34,130 nt of DNA, taken from the NCBI GenBank assembly GCA_947258715.1, contig CAMYJH010000038.1:1-34130 (forward strand), written 5' to 3'. The DNA is from an uncultured Gammaproteobacteria bacterium (GTDB lineage: Bacteria; Pseudomonadota; Gammaproteobacteria; HK1). A program made the translations under genes and the position numbers. Shown here piece by piece: positions 25,663 to 34,130 of this stretch (positions within the stretch are counted from its first letter, which is position 1; every line of letters starts with the position of its first letter). The notes below the pieces were generated by a model. The model did not search any database. It was not told where the DNA came from and saw nothing but the letters and a program-made list of their open reading frames with translations.

Positions 25663-27045
25663 ATGACAACGTTATCAAAGCAAGCCGCTGATGACCTGAA
25701 GGGGAATTTGACGGGCCGCTTGGTGCAGCCGGAGGATTCCGAGTTCGACGAAGCCCGAACGATCTGGAACGCCATGATCGATCGACGGCCGGCCGTGATC
25801 GTGCAATGCGCCAGCGCTGATGACGTGCCCCACGCCATCCGGTCCGCCCGCCAGAATGGGCTCGACATCAGTATCCGTGGCGCAGGACACAACATTGCCG
25901 GTAACGCCGTCTGCGACGGTGGCATGATGATCGATTTCTCGACCATGAAAAGTGTCCGTGTCGATGCCGGAAAAAAACGCGCGAACGTGGATCCGGGCGC
26001 CACCCTGGGTGATTTCGATGGCGCGGTTCAAAAGCACGGGCTGGCGACGCCGGTGGGGATCAATTCGACCACCGGAATTTCCGGCTTGACGCTGGGGGGC
26101 GGATTCGGCTGGCTGACGCGCAAATACGGCATGACCGTCGACAATCTGGTTTCGGCGGACGTGGTCACCGCGGACGGTGAAAAGGTACGGGCGAGTGCTG
26201 AAGACAACGCGGACTTGTTCTGGGCTATTCGAGGCGGCGGTGGCAACTTTGGCGTGGTGACGGGGTACGAATACGCGCTTCACGCCGAGGGCCCCGAGAT
26301 TCTGGCTGGTCTGATCGTATTTCCCTTCGACCACGCGGAGCAGGTGCTCGAGCAGTACCGCGAGTTCGTCACAAGTATTCCCGAAGAGCTCAACGTCTGG
26401 GTCGTGCTGCGCCAGGCGCCGCCGCTTCCCTTCTTGCCGGAGGCGGTGCACGGTCAGGAAGTGGTCGTTTTGGCAATTTTTTACGCTGGCGATCTCGACA
26501 AAGCCGAGCAGCTGATAGCACCAATCCGGAGCTTCGGCGATCCGCACGGCGAGCACGTGGGCCGGCAGCCCTACGTGAACTGGCAGCAGGCGTTCGATCC
26601 TCTGCTCACGCCGGGCGCGAGAAACTACTGGAAGTCCCATAACTTCACCGAGCTCAGCGACGAGGCGCTGGGAACGGTGCTCGAGTACGCGGGGAATTTA
26701 CCCTCGCCCCAGTGCGAAATTTTCATTGGTCTTGTTGCGGGCGCCGCCAATCGTGTGGCGCCGGACGCCATGGCGTACGGTCACCGGGACGCCAACTTCG
26801 TAATGAACGTGCACTCTCGGTGGGACGAGGCGGCACAGGATGAGCCCTGCATCGGATGGGCGCGCAAGTTTTTCAAGGCGTCGTCACCGTATGCCTCGTC
26901 GGGCGCCTACGTGAATTTCATGACCGCGGACGAAGCCGACCGTGTGGCGGCGGCCTATGGTGCCAATTACGCCAGGCTGGCGGAGCTCAAGAGAAGGTTC
27001 GATCCGGGAAATATATTTCACATCAACCAGAACATAAGAGCCTGA
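25663..27045 (+). CDS. FAD-dependent oxidoreductase, berberine-bridge-enzyme-like
   Basis: A 460-residue oxidase of the PCMH/VAO flavoprotein superfamily, BBE-like subgroup. The FAD domain includes the likely covalent-FAD histidine H76 (RGAGHNIAG) and GISGLTLGGGFGWLTRKYGM. The C-terminal YVNFM... and RFDPGNIFHINQNI are the typical BBE ending. These enzymes oxidise sugars, alcohols or alkaloid-like compounds with O2; the substrate is unknown. There is no signal peptide. GGGAG precedes the ATG. Two palindromes upstream (25554-25599) may regulate it. Confidence 0.92.
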   Translation: MTTLSKQAADDLKGNLTGRLVQPEDSEFDEARTIWNAMIDRRPAVIVQCASADDVPHAIRSARQNGLDISIRGAGHNIAGNAVCDGGMMIDFSTMKSVRVDAGKKRANVDPGATLGDFDGAVQKHGLATPVGINSTTGISGLTLGGGFGWLTRKYGMTVDNLVSADVVTADGEKVRASAEDNADLFWAIRGGGGNFGVVTGYEYALHAEGPEILAGLIVFPFDHAEQVLEQYREFVTSIPEELNVWVVLRQAPPLPFLPEAVHGQEVVVLAIFYAGDLDKAEQLIAPIRSFGDPHGEHVGRQPYVNWQQAFDPLLTPGARNYWKSHNFTELSDEALGTVLEYAGNLPSPQCEIFIGLVAGAANRVAPDAMAYGHRDANFVMNVHSRWDEAAQDEPCIGWARKFFKASSPYASSGAYVNFMTADEADRVAAAYGANYARLAELKRRFDPGNIFHINQNIRA

Positions 27046-27218
27046 TGCGGTGTTCGTTTGTCATACGCAATTGCCGATAGAGCTAGGGGGGTGAAACGTA
27101 GATTCGGCCTTTAAAGAGCTGGGCCGTAAACAGTTTTCAGGTCAGCGAGAGCAAAAAAACCCTGTAACGCCGCTTCTCAGAATGACTTGAAAACCTTGAC
27201 CAGAAGGAGGAAGTTAAC

Positions 27219-27509
27219 ATGTACGCAGTCGTTAGAAATTACTCCGGCTCCGGCGCCGGAGAACTATTCGATCTTCTAGAGCAACGCAAATCGGAGGTAG
27301 AGGAGATCATCCGGTCCGTAAAAGGTTTCGTCGGATACGTGCTGATCAAGACCCAGGGCGGCGGCGTCACGGTGACCATCTGCAATGACAAAGAGGGCAC
27401 GGACGAGAGCTTGAAGGTCGCCAGGGAATGGATTCAAGAAAACGCCTCAGATCTGGGGACGAGTCCGCCTTCGGTCTCGGAGGGTTCGGTCGTACTTCAT
27501 CTGAAATAG
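27219..27509 (+). CDS. Small ferredoxin-like/ABM-type protein
   Basis: A 96-residue soluble protein. The pattern beta(MYAVVRNY)-alpha(ELFDLLEQRKSEVEEIIRSV)-beta(FVGYVLIKT)-beta(GVTVTICND)-alpha(ESLKVAREWIQENA)-beta suggests a dimeric alpha/beta barrel of the antibiotic-biosynthesis-monooxygenase kind; this is inferred from the pattern and no catalytic residue is clear. It has a strong AAGGAGG ribosome site. It probably has its own promoter in the preceding ~170 bases. Confidence 0.8.
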   Translation: MYAVVRNYSGSGAGELFDLLEQRKSEVEEIIRSVKGFVGYVLIKTQGGGVTVTICNDKEGTDESLKVAREWIQENASDLGTSPPSVSEGSVVLHLK

Positions 27510-27624
27510 AAAAATGATGGAGTGAAACTGAGCGTCCGGGTTTTTCAGCATGCGGCGCTCAGGTGTCGTCGTCTGTTAATCGTTTAGAAAAAAAGCCTGC
27601 ATATCGAACTCTTGGGAAATTCAA

Positions 27625-27659
27625 TCGGCGCCGATTTCACCAGCGGAAATCGGCGCCGA
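27625..27659. terminator. Perfect 14-bp stem-loop between convergent genes
   Basis: Arms tcggcgccgatttc (27625-27638) and gaaatcggcgccga (27646-27659) pair perfectly around a 7-base loop. It lies between the ends of the small ABM-like gene and mscL, so it is probably a terminator for both. T-runs outside the arms are weak. Confidence 0.7.
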
Positions 27660-27672
27660 GTTCTCTATGACA

Positions 27673-28110
27673 CTAGACGGGCGAGGTGCAGTGCGCGCAG
27701 CGCTTTGCGGCGATTGGTATGTCGGATAGACACTCCGGGCACGATTTGGTGGTCGGGGCCGCAGGTGGTGCCTCTTCTTCTTTCTTTTTTGCCTTGTTCA
27801 TGGCTTTGATAACCATAAATATCGCGAAGGCGATGATAATGAAGTCCAGCACCGTGTTGATGAAGACGCCGTAATTGATGGTAGCCGCTCCGGCTTCCTG
27901 AGCCGCTGCCAGAGACTCGTAGCTCTTATCGCTGAGGTTGATAAAAAGATTGGTGAAGTCGACGTTGCCCATGAGCAGGCCGATGGGCGGCATGATGACA
28001 TCCTTGACCAAGGACGAAACGATTTTGCCGAAGGCGGCGCCGATAATGATACCTACGGCCATGTCTACGACATTGCCGCGCATAGCAAATTTTTTGAATT
28101 CGTCGAGCAT
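27673..28110 (-). CDS. mscL: Large-conductance mechanosensitive channel MscL
   Basis: A 145-residue inner-membrane channel that opens under extreme turgor to release solutes. The N-terminal [44 protein letters not shown] is the diagnostic amphipathic helix plus TM1 with its Gly/Ala pore face; TM2 is at ~80-101 ([22 protein letters not shown]). The periplasmic loop lies between. The cytoplasmic tail has a Lys/Glu bundle, then a zinc-ribbon-like end CPEC...CAHC (two CxxC pairs), an extension seen in some MscLs but absent from the E. coli protein. A GGGGAG ribosome site precedes the ATG. Confidence 0.97.
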   Translation of the reverse strand: MLDEFKKFAMRGNVVDMAVGIIIGAAFGKIVSSLVKDVIMPPIGLLMGNVDFTNLFINLSDKSYESLAAAQEAGAATINYGVFINTVLDFIIIAFAIFMVIKAMNKAKKKEEEAPPAAPTTKSCPECLSDIPIAAKRCAHCTSPV

Positions 28111-28455
28111 GGAAAAATCTCCCCAAATTAACGATATTAAGGTTCCCGCTTTACTCCCGTTCAGACTCTGTTCGGCGCGGTCAGAGTTTGGCGTTCATTG
28201 AATGTGTCGGTACATCGGTGAACTCTCTCTCTACTCCGGAGACCATGTGCCACAGCCCGCTGGTTTGCGGATTTCCCGCAATAAAGAAAACAGAATCCTT
28301 CTGATAAAAGAGCGCTGGCTGGCCCCGACAAAGCGCATCCGCGTCATGCACAGCCGGTGGCATTTTCAGAAAAATGCAGGGGAAAGCCAAGAAAAAGCCG
28401 CGCAAAGACACCAAAAGTAACAATTCGGCGGCGGGAATCTAGTGGTTTCTTATCC
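28111..28455. other. Gap between mscL and the aminotransferase gene
   Basis: A 345-base gap that should contain the mscL promoter and the aminotransferase 3' end. Open frames of 70-80 codons on both strands show no ribosome site or family. Nothing recognisable. Confidence 0.35.
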
Positions 28456-29706
28456 TTAACCCTGCACCGATCCCGTCGAGTGGGCTTCGTAGAACTGTTC
28501 CTCTTTGCTGACTTTGCGCTTCGGAATCGGGTCGTTGCTGCGCCAGTAGTTGGACGCGGCGGCTACACCGCTGCCGGGGCTCACTTTCACGCCCACGTCT
28601 AGCATCGCCATTTCCGCGCCGGCGATGGCGCCCATCAGCATCAGCTCGTTGAGATCGCCCAAATGACCTATACGGAACAACTTACCGGCGACTTTGGACA
28701 AGCCCGCGCCGAGAGCCAGGTTGTAGCGGCGGAAGGCCACGTCGATCACATGGGCGCCGTTGATGCCGTCGGGCACCATGATGGCGCTGACGGTATCCGA
28801 GTACCACTTGGGCGATTTGGCACAGAGCTCCAATTCCCAACCCTGGGTGACGGCGGCACGCACGCCCTGGGCGAAATAGTGGTGGCGGGCGAAAATGTCT
28901 TCCAGGCCCTCTTCGAAGATGATATCCAGCGCCTCGCGCAAGCCGTAGAGCATCGGCAGCGCCGGGGTGTAGGGGAAATAACCCGTTTTGTTGGCGCTGA
29001 TCATGTCGGCCAGGTCGAAGTAGCAGCGCCGTGATTTTGCGCTTGCCATTGACTTCAACGCCTTTTGACTCACCGCCAGAATACCGAGCCCCGCCGGAAG
29101 CATGAGGCCTTTCTGAGAGCCGCTGACGGCCAGATCGACGCGCCACTCGTCCATGCAGAAATCGATGCTGGCAAGCGAGCTCACCGCGTCCACGAACAGC
29201 AGCGCCGGATGGTTGGCCGCGTCCATGACCTTTCTCAGGCCCGCGATGTCGCTGGTCACGCCGGTGGCGGTTTCGTTGTGGCAGGCGAGGATTCCCTTGA
29301 TCTGATGATTTTTGTCGGCGCGAAGAATTTCTTCCGTTTGCTCCAGCGGCACGCCTTCGCCCCATTCCACGTCCAGCACCTCGACGTCGAAATCGAGCCG
29401 CTGCGCCATGTCGACCCAGAGGTGACTGAACTGGCCGAAGCGCGAGGCGAGGATTTTGTCGCCGGGTGAGAGCGTATTGGTGAGCGCGGCTTCCCAGGCG
29501 CCGGTGCCGGAGGACGGAAAGATGAACACCTGGCCCTCGGTTGTCTTGAACACTTTTTTCAGATCGCTCAAGACGCTGCTGGAGAGATCGGGAAACTTCG
29601 ACGAGCGATGGTCTTCCATCGCCACCAACATGGCTCGCTGGACGCGGTCGGGGACGTTGGTGGGTCCGGGTACGAAGAGAAAATTGCGGCCGGTGGTGCG
29701 TCTCAT
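28456..29706 (-). CDS. Serine-glyoxylate-type aminotransferase (class V)
   Basis: A 416-residue PLP enzyme of aminotransferase class V, AGXT/SgaA type: serine + glyoxylate to hydroxypyruvate + glycine, used in the serine cycle and in C1 and glyoxylate metabolism. The start FLFVPGPTNVPDRVQRAM, the middle SSGTGAWEAAL and GSQKGLMLP with PLP-binding K199 are diagnostic; the end RIGHLGDLNELMLMGAIAGAEMAM is typical. Alanine-glyoxylate use cannot be excluded. AAGGAAAAAG precedes the ATG at 29704-29706. No other serine-cycle gene is in view. Divergent from the AhpD-like gene. Confidence 0.92.
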   Translation of the reverse strand: MRRTTGRNFLFVPGPTNVPDRVQRAMLVAMEDHRSSKFPDLSSSVLSDLKKVFKTTEGQVFIFPSSGTGAWEAALTNTLSPGDKILASRFGQFSHLWVDMAQRLDFDVEVLDVEWGEGVPLEQTEEILRADKNHQIKGILACHNETATGVTSDIAGLRKVMDAANHPALLFVDAVSSLASIDFCMDEWRVDLAVSGSQKGLMLPAGLGILAVSQKALKSMASAKSRRCYFDLADMISANKTGYFPYTPALPMLYGLREALDIIFEEGLEDIFARHHYFAQGVRAAVTQGWELELCAKSPKWYSDTVSAIMVPDGINGAHVIDVAFRRYNLALGAGLSKVAGKLFRIGHLGDLNELMLMGAIAGAEMAMLDVGVKVSPGSGVAAASNYWRSNDPIPKRKVSKEEQFYEAHSTGSVQG

Positions 29707-29923
29707 GAGCTTTTTCCTTGATTAGGGTGCCAGGCTGAGCGGGCGGTGGAATTATTGACTCTGTCGATGAACAATAGAGTCCGGCTCGAAGCCGAAAGAT
29801 CCAGCCTAATATAACGGTCCCGGTTCCAATAATCGAAATTTCGCGCTGACTTCAGAATCCTTTCTGCGCTCAGCCAGTTATCCCTTATCTCGGACCACCA
29901 CATCAACAAATCTGGAGGCACCG

Positions 29924-30493
29924 ATGGCGGTTTCCTATGTAGAACGCGAACAAGCGAACGCGGCGACCAACGCCTTTTACGACAAGGCGGAGGCGCGATT
30001 CGAGATGCTGCTTAACATCTTCAAGGTCTTTGGGCACACACCAGAGCTCGGCACAGTGTTTACCGATCTCATCATGGCTATTTTGAAGGACGGCGAAATC
30101 GACTGGGTGACCAAGGAGCTGCTCATTCTCAAAGCGACCCACCGCAACGAGTGCCAGTACTGCGTGGTGCAGCATGAGACCTTGAGCAAGCGGCTCGGGA
30201 TCTCGGAGGAGAAAATCGCCGACATCGGCGGGGACCGATACAAGACCAGTCCGCACTTTTCCGAAGGCGAAAAGGCGTTGATGGACCTCACGGTGCAGAT
30301 CGGCATCGATGCCAATAATCTTTCCGAAGATCTGTGGAAACGGCTGCATGCCAATTTCACCGAGCCGCAGATCGTCGAAGCCGTGTTTACCATCACCATT
30401 TACATCGCGGTGAGCAAATTCGGCGATGCCTTGGGCGTCGAGCTGGAGCCGGTTTTCTCCGGGCTGCATCCCATCCTCGAGGTCAAACACTGA
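29924..30493 (+). CDS. AhpD-like carboxymuconolactone decarboxylase family protein
   Basis: A 189-residue all-helical protein of the CMD/AhpD family. The redox motif C77-QY-C80-VVQ-H84 (CxxCxxxH) is that of AhpD-type alkylhydroperoxidase-like thiol proteins rather than of true decarboxylases. It is probably peroxide- or thiol-related and cytoplasmic. GGAGG lies just before the ATG. It is divergent from the aminotransferase with ~215 bases between, so the two may share control. Confidence 0.9.
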   Translation: MAVSYVEREQANAATNAFYDKAEARFEMLLNIFKVFGHTPELGTVFTDLIMAILKDGEIDWVTKELLILKATHRNECQYCVVQHETLSKRLGISEEKIADIGGDRYKTSPHFSEGEKALMDLTVQIGIDANNLSEDLWKRLHANFTEPQIVEAVFTITIYIAVSKFGDALGVELEPVFSGLHPILEVKH

Positions 30494-30551
30494 GAGATAG
30501 GGCACCAAGCACCTTTTTTCAGGAAGAAGGGCCTGGCACTTTTTTAGCGTC

Positions 30552-32675
30552 TCAGGGTGTGGCGGCGACAGAGCGGCGTGGCGGCAGCGGCGGCGGAAAC
30601 TTCGCGCCTTGCGGGTCGAAGACGACACCCATGGGAGAATTGCGCACGGGCCACTCGTCTTTTCGGGCATTGATCGGCTCGTCACCGGTGAAGGCGAGGA
30701 AGCCGTACTTGCCGTAATGGGGGACCTTTCGCGCAAGGCCGGCAATGGCCCTGGGGTTGTCGCAGCCGATAAAACCGATGTTTTGCCCCGCGTCGGTCAC
30801 TTTGCGCGTGGCTATCACCACGCACGCGGCACCGCGCTCGAAGGAATCGGCGCCGAAGCGCAGGCCCCCGGCGGTAAAAACAACGCCGTTCGCGGCGACG
30901 GCTGCGGCGAGAATGTTCCTGTGGGCGTTGTCCCAACCGAGCAACCAAAGGCTCTTTCGCGCCGGCAGGCGCTGAGTGTCGTTTAGGGTCCTGTTGCCCC
31001 CGAGGGCGCGGGCGAGGCTTTCATAGGCGGCCCTGGCTCCCGCCGCCTCGGTGGCCGGCAGGATGAAAACAGCATCTTTGGCGCCCAGTAGATCGCCCAG
31101 GGAGGCGGGCGCCTCGCCGGGGGCGAGGCGGCGAAAGAGATCGAACTCCGGGTCCAGGTGCAGGGCGAGCGGGCGCGACGGCAATTCGAGATCGAATTGC
31201 TCGCCCTTGGTCTCAATCGAGATCACTTCGCGCGCCGCGTTTGCGCGGCCCTCGAGCTGGACCGCCAGCGGCACGCGCAGGCGATAGGGCGCGCCCGGCT
31301 GTTGCTGGGCGATCACACCACTCACTCTGTAACGCTCTCCTTCGGGCTCGACCTTGACATTGCTCAAGCGCAGCGAAGGCGCTCCGGTGCGCTCCAGCCA
31401 TTGATCGAACTCGGGAGCAAGCTCGAGACCGCTCGCCGCCTCGAACGCTCGGCGCATGTCGTCGTACCCCGCCGGCTGAAACCAGTGCCGGGCGGCAAAT
31501 AGCCGAAGGCCATCGAGAAAGGCCGCGTCGCCGAGGCGTTGCCTGAGCATATGGAAGAACATCAGCGCCTTGTTGTAACCCACCGCCTGGGAGACCTCGC
31601 CGTGCTTGCCGCGAAAGGCGCTGAGCGGAAAATCGTCAGCGGCATCGACATAGCTCGCGTATTTTTGCAGCGCGGCGCGGCGGTGGTCGGCACCGCGCGC
31701 ACGCTGTTCTTTCACCAGGTGGTCGGCGAGGTAAGCGGTCAGGCCCTCGCTCCAGTTTCCGCCTGCGGGCTCGAGGTAAACGCCGTTGCCCCACTAGTGG
31801 TGCAAAACCTCGTGGGGAAAGGAGGAGTGTAAGATAAAGGGAAAGCGAATCACGCGAGGACCCAGCAGAGCCAGAGAGGGCATGCCATAGCCCGTTTCCC
31901 AGAAGTTCTCGACCAGGGCGAATTTGTCGTAGGGGTAATGCCCCAGCAGCCGCGAATAGAGGTTGACGTAGAGCGCCGTCGCCTCCAGATAGCGCTCGGC
32001 GAGGGCGGGGTCCGGGCGCCTGAGATAAACCCGGGCATCGAGCTCCGCTGACCGGCGCGTGTAGGCGATGAAGCGCCCCGCCAGCAGAACGATGCCAGTT
32101 TGCGGCCGCGTTTCCCGCCAAAAGTAGGTGTTGGGCGCAGAATCGGTTCGCGGGTCCGCATCGGTTCCTTGACTGATCACGGTCCAGCCTTCCGGCGCGC
32201 GGACGCGGATGGAAAACGCCGCCCGCATGTGGTCGAAAACCGGGTACCAGAAGCTGGCGCCGGTGAGATACGCGCCTTCCGGGCCAACGTGGCCGAGTTC
32301 GTAACTTTGCTCGGCTTGCGCGATCTTGCCGGAGTAACTTATTGTCAGACTATTGGAACCTTCAGCAAGTCTTACACGATATTGGCGCACGCGTCTTTTC
32401 AGCGGCGAAGCCGGAACGGGCTCGAGCCTGGCTTTTGAATCAAGCAGCACGGGCTCGAATGCGGCGTTCAGATAAAAGTCGGCGGTCTTTCCTGCGCCCC
32501 CCGATCCCTTGGGTAATTGAATCCGGTCGACGACGTTGACCTGCCCGCTCTCGGGATAGAGATCCAGCGTGAGATCGTGCTGCACCACGGCAGGGGCGGC
32601 GCTGACGCTGAAGGCGAACGCGACCAGCAGCGGCAGGGTGGTGTACTTCGAAGCAGACAAAGAGGTAGCGATCAT
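30552..32675 (-). pseudogene. M1-family-like metallopeptidase interrupted by an amber codon
   Basis: A 708-codon reading frame with one in-frame TAG at 31794-31796 (codon 294). The N-terminal part has a signal peptide (ending near SVSAAPA) and an M1-type beta domain. The zinc motif HEVLH is at 288-292, then H293, the TAG, then WGNGVYLEPAGGNWSEGLTAYLADH, with E310 as the third zinc ligand. Relatives read HxWWGN, so TGG (Trp) to TAG is the evident change. The C-terminal ~390 codons are intact and include an extra domain after ~430. TAG is an ordinary stop for many neighbours, so general recoding is unlikely. It is either a very recent nonsense mutation or a base error. Without readthrough, the product would end inside the active site. 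Confidence 0.88.
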
Positions 32676-33934
32676 TGGTCAGGGCGCATTGTAATACCGC
32701 CAAATGCTCGAGCAATTTGGCGTGGGGTGGAAAGGGTAAACGAGAAACCCCTTCATCCTGCCGGAATCAGCGTTTCCAGGGCAGCCGTTTTCCAGCGCTC
32801 GCCGCGCTGGTGCTCGCGGCTATGGCGATAGTGGGCTGGTCCGCACCGGGGCGTGCCGAGATCTGCGCGCATGCCCTGGCCGGAACCGGATGGGTGCCGC
32901 CGACGGCGGTTTCCGCCACTGAGGAGCTCGACTTCGAAGACCTCGTCTCCCGGCTGGAACAAAAGCGGGTGGTGATGGTCGGCGAGGTTCATGACCGTCA
33001 CGAGCATCATCTCAACCAGCTCGCGATTATCTGCAGGCTTTATCGGCGGCATCGAAATCTGGCCATTGGCCTCGAGTTCTTTCAGCAGCCGTTTCAGGAT
33101 CCGCTTGATGCTTACGTCGAGCGCCGCATCGACACCGCCGAAATGCTCGTAAAGACCGAGTACTTCAGCCGCTGGCGGTTCGACTACCGGCTGTACGCGC
33201 CGATACTCGGGTTCGCCCGCGACCAAGGCATTCCCGTGGTGGCGCTCAACGTTCCGCAGGAGATCAGCTCCAAGGTGGCGCGGGAGGGGCTCTCGGGTTT
33301 GAGCAACACCGAACGGGCGCAGGTTCCCGAGCGGCTCGACCGCAGCGTGCCCGGTTACCGCGAACGCCTGCGGGCGGTATTCGACCAGCACCCGGAAATC
33401 CAACACATGAGCTTCGAGAATTTCGTCGAGGCCCAGCTCGTCTGGGATGAAAGCATGGCCAACCAGGCCGCACGCTATCTGGAAGCGCATCCGAAGAGGT
33501 ATCTGGTGGTGCTCGCCGGGGATGGCCACGTCACCCGCGACGGCATTCCGGCGCGCTTCGCCCGGCTAACTGGTGTAAAACCCGCCACCGTGCTCCAGGG
33601 CGCGGCGGAAGAAATGGCGCCGGAAGACGGGGATTACCTGCTTCGGTCTGAGCCGGTCGAGCTTCCGCCTGGTGGCAAGCTCGGCGTTCTGCTCGATACT
33701 GACGGTGGCCGCGTCGTGGTTTCAGACTTCAGCCAAGACAGCGCGGCCAAAGACGCTGGAATTCTTCAACAAGATCAGATTGTTATGCTCGACGGGGAGT
33801 TCATTGCGAGCTTTGCCGATCTCAAGCTCATATTGATGGATAAACGTCCCGGTGATGTGGTCGCGGTGACGGTGGAACGCGCTTCCAGCGGCCTGATGAC
33901 GCGCGAGGCCTCGTTCAGCCTGACCCTGCGCTGA
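32675..33934 (+). CDS. ChaN-like haem-binding protein with C-terminal PDZ domain
   Basis: An exported protein of up to 419 residues. A signal-peptide-like stretch (FPALAALVLAAMAIVGW...APGRA) is followed by a ChaN/PF04187 (haem-binding uptake, Tiki-like) domain with VVMVGEVHDRHEHH near its start and VVLAGDGHVTRDG near its end. The last ~100 residues are a PDZ domain (GGKLGVLLD...DSAAKDAGILQQDQIVMLDG). ChaN proteins bind haem at the outer membrane; the PDZ part may recruit a peptidase partner (inference). The start is uncertain: TTG at 32675 overlaps the divergent M1 gene start by one base, another TTG lies near 32717, and no Shine-Dalgarno site decides. No lipobox Cys is obvious. Confidence 0.85.
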   Translation: MVRAHCNTAKCSSNLAWGGKGKRETPSSCRNQRFQGSRFPALAALVLAAMAIVGWSAPGRAEICAHALAGTGWVPPTAVSATEELDFEDLVSRLEQKRVVMVGEVHDRHEHHLNQLAIICRLYRRHRNLAIGLEFFQQPFQDPLDAYVERRIDTAEMLVKTEYFSRWRFDYRLYAPILGFARDQGIPVVALNVPQEISSKVAREGLSGLSNTERAQVPERLDRSVPGYRERLRAVFDQHPEIQHMSFENFVEAQLVWDESMANQAARYLEAHPKRYLVVLAGDGHVTRDGIPARFARLTGVKPATVLQGAAEEMAPEDGDYLLRSEPVELPPGGKLGVLLDTDGGRVVVSDFSQDSAAKDAGILQQDQIVMLDGEFIASFADLKLILMDKRPGDVVAVTVERASSGLMTREASFSLTLR

Positions 33935-34106
33935 GAAAGTGGCCAAAAAAGAGGGGGCTTAAAGACGGCCGGACCGGCGCTGACTCATCCTTCCTGAGGC
34001 GGGTGATTCGGCGGATATTTTCGGTTTTTTTTCCTTGCTTTTAAGAAACCGGCGGGGACTCTGTTCTCATTTTTGTGGTCGTATAGAAATTGCCCCCCAG
34101 TTCCAA

Positions 34107-34128
34107 GTTCGAGTCGAAATACTCGAAC
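34107..34128. repeat. 8-bp perfect inverted repeat near the window end
   Basis: gttcgagt and actcgaac flank a 6-base spacer, about 170 bases after the ChaN-PDZ stop. A T-rich tract lies upstream at ~34020-34032. It could be a hairpin or operator for a gene beyond the window. Confidence 0.4.
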
Positions 34129-34130
34129 CT

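Noticed and set aside
28181..28423. 80-codon minus-strand frame between mscL and the aminotransferase
   Set aside because: No ribosome site, and competing frames of the same length exist on the other strand.
31794..31796. Pyrrolysine or other UAG recoding in the M1-type peptidase
   Set aside because: TAG ends many neighbouring genes, M1 peptidases are not known Pyl proteins, and Trp is expected there, so a simple TGG to TAG change is far more likely.
34107..34128. Possible tRNA 3' half (T-loop-like ggttcgag on the minus strand)
   Set aside because: The complement forms only a simple hairpin; no acceptor stem, anticodon arm or CCA can be traced in the remaining bases.

Overview
The window looks like chromosomal DNA of a Gram-negative bacterium, most likely a pseudomonadotan (gamma/beta type). 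This rests on moderately high GC, a Shine-Dalgarno site before many genes, Gram-negative-style exported proteins, a proteobacterial-type large NAD malic enzyme, a DUF3775 protein, a TIGR02466-type oxygenase and a Lys-rich mini-protein of a kind common in beta/gammaproteobacteria. The assignment is inference; there is no rRNA or tRNA in view. Coding runs on both strands in short operons. No phage, plasmid or CRISPR locus and no intact insertion sequence is visible.

Layout. 1-4524: a 173-bp piece of the malic enzyme gene sits at the window start and recurs, minus 14 bases, inside the malic enzyme gene at 3178-3336. Between the two copies lies a tightly overlapping minus-strand operon: four-TM protein, B12-type radical SAM enzyme, four-TM protein. 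The malic enzyme (2805-4524) is frameshifted by the 14-base difference. 4894-8463: an FHA-like/TM/coiled-coil/trypsin-like protease, then a Ser/Thr kinase with a C-terminal cyclic-nucleotide-binding domain. 8677-10119: a double CDGSH iron-sulfur protein and an unusual fusion of a fluoroacetyl-CoA-thioesterase-like hotdog domain to a 2-hydroxychromene-2-carboxylate-isomerase/DsbA-like domain. 10594-17801: single housekeeping or stress genes (VOC protein, YbhB-type PEBP, DUF3775, a 42-residue Lys-rich protein, exported BNR-repeat protein, 2OG-Fe oxygenase, an SDR lacking the catalytic Tyr, nitrilase-family amidohydrolase, sulfurtransferase). 17938-25503: two nucleotide-cyclase-domain proteins (one with FlgO-like and TPR parts, one with SAM, AAA and TPR parts) on either side of an MsbA-like ABC exporter. 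25663-34130: FAD-linked oxidase, a small dimeric-barrel-like protein, MscL, serine-glyoxylate-type aminotransferase, an AhpD-like protein, an M1-type peptidase broken by an amber codon in its zinc site, and a ChaN-PDZ protein.

Common threads. Signalling is dense: two cyclase-homology proteins, one cyclic-nucleotide-binding kinase and one FHA-like protease lie within about 21 kb, so a cyclic-nucleotide/phosphorylation/proteolysis circuit is conceivable, although both cyclase domains lack canonical residues. The three gaps at 10120-10593, 11668-11878 and 27510-27672, each between convergent genes, all hold strong inverted repeats. Two otherwise well-conserved genes (malic enzyme, M1 peptidase) are each broken by one small lesion, which points either to sequence/assembly error or to very recent decay.
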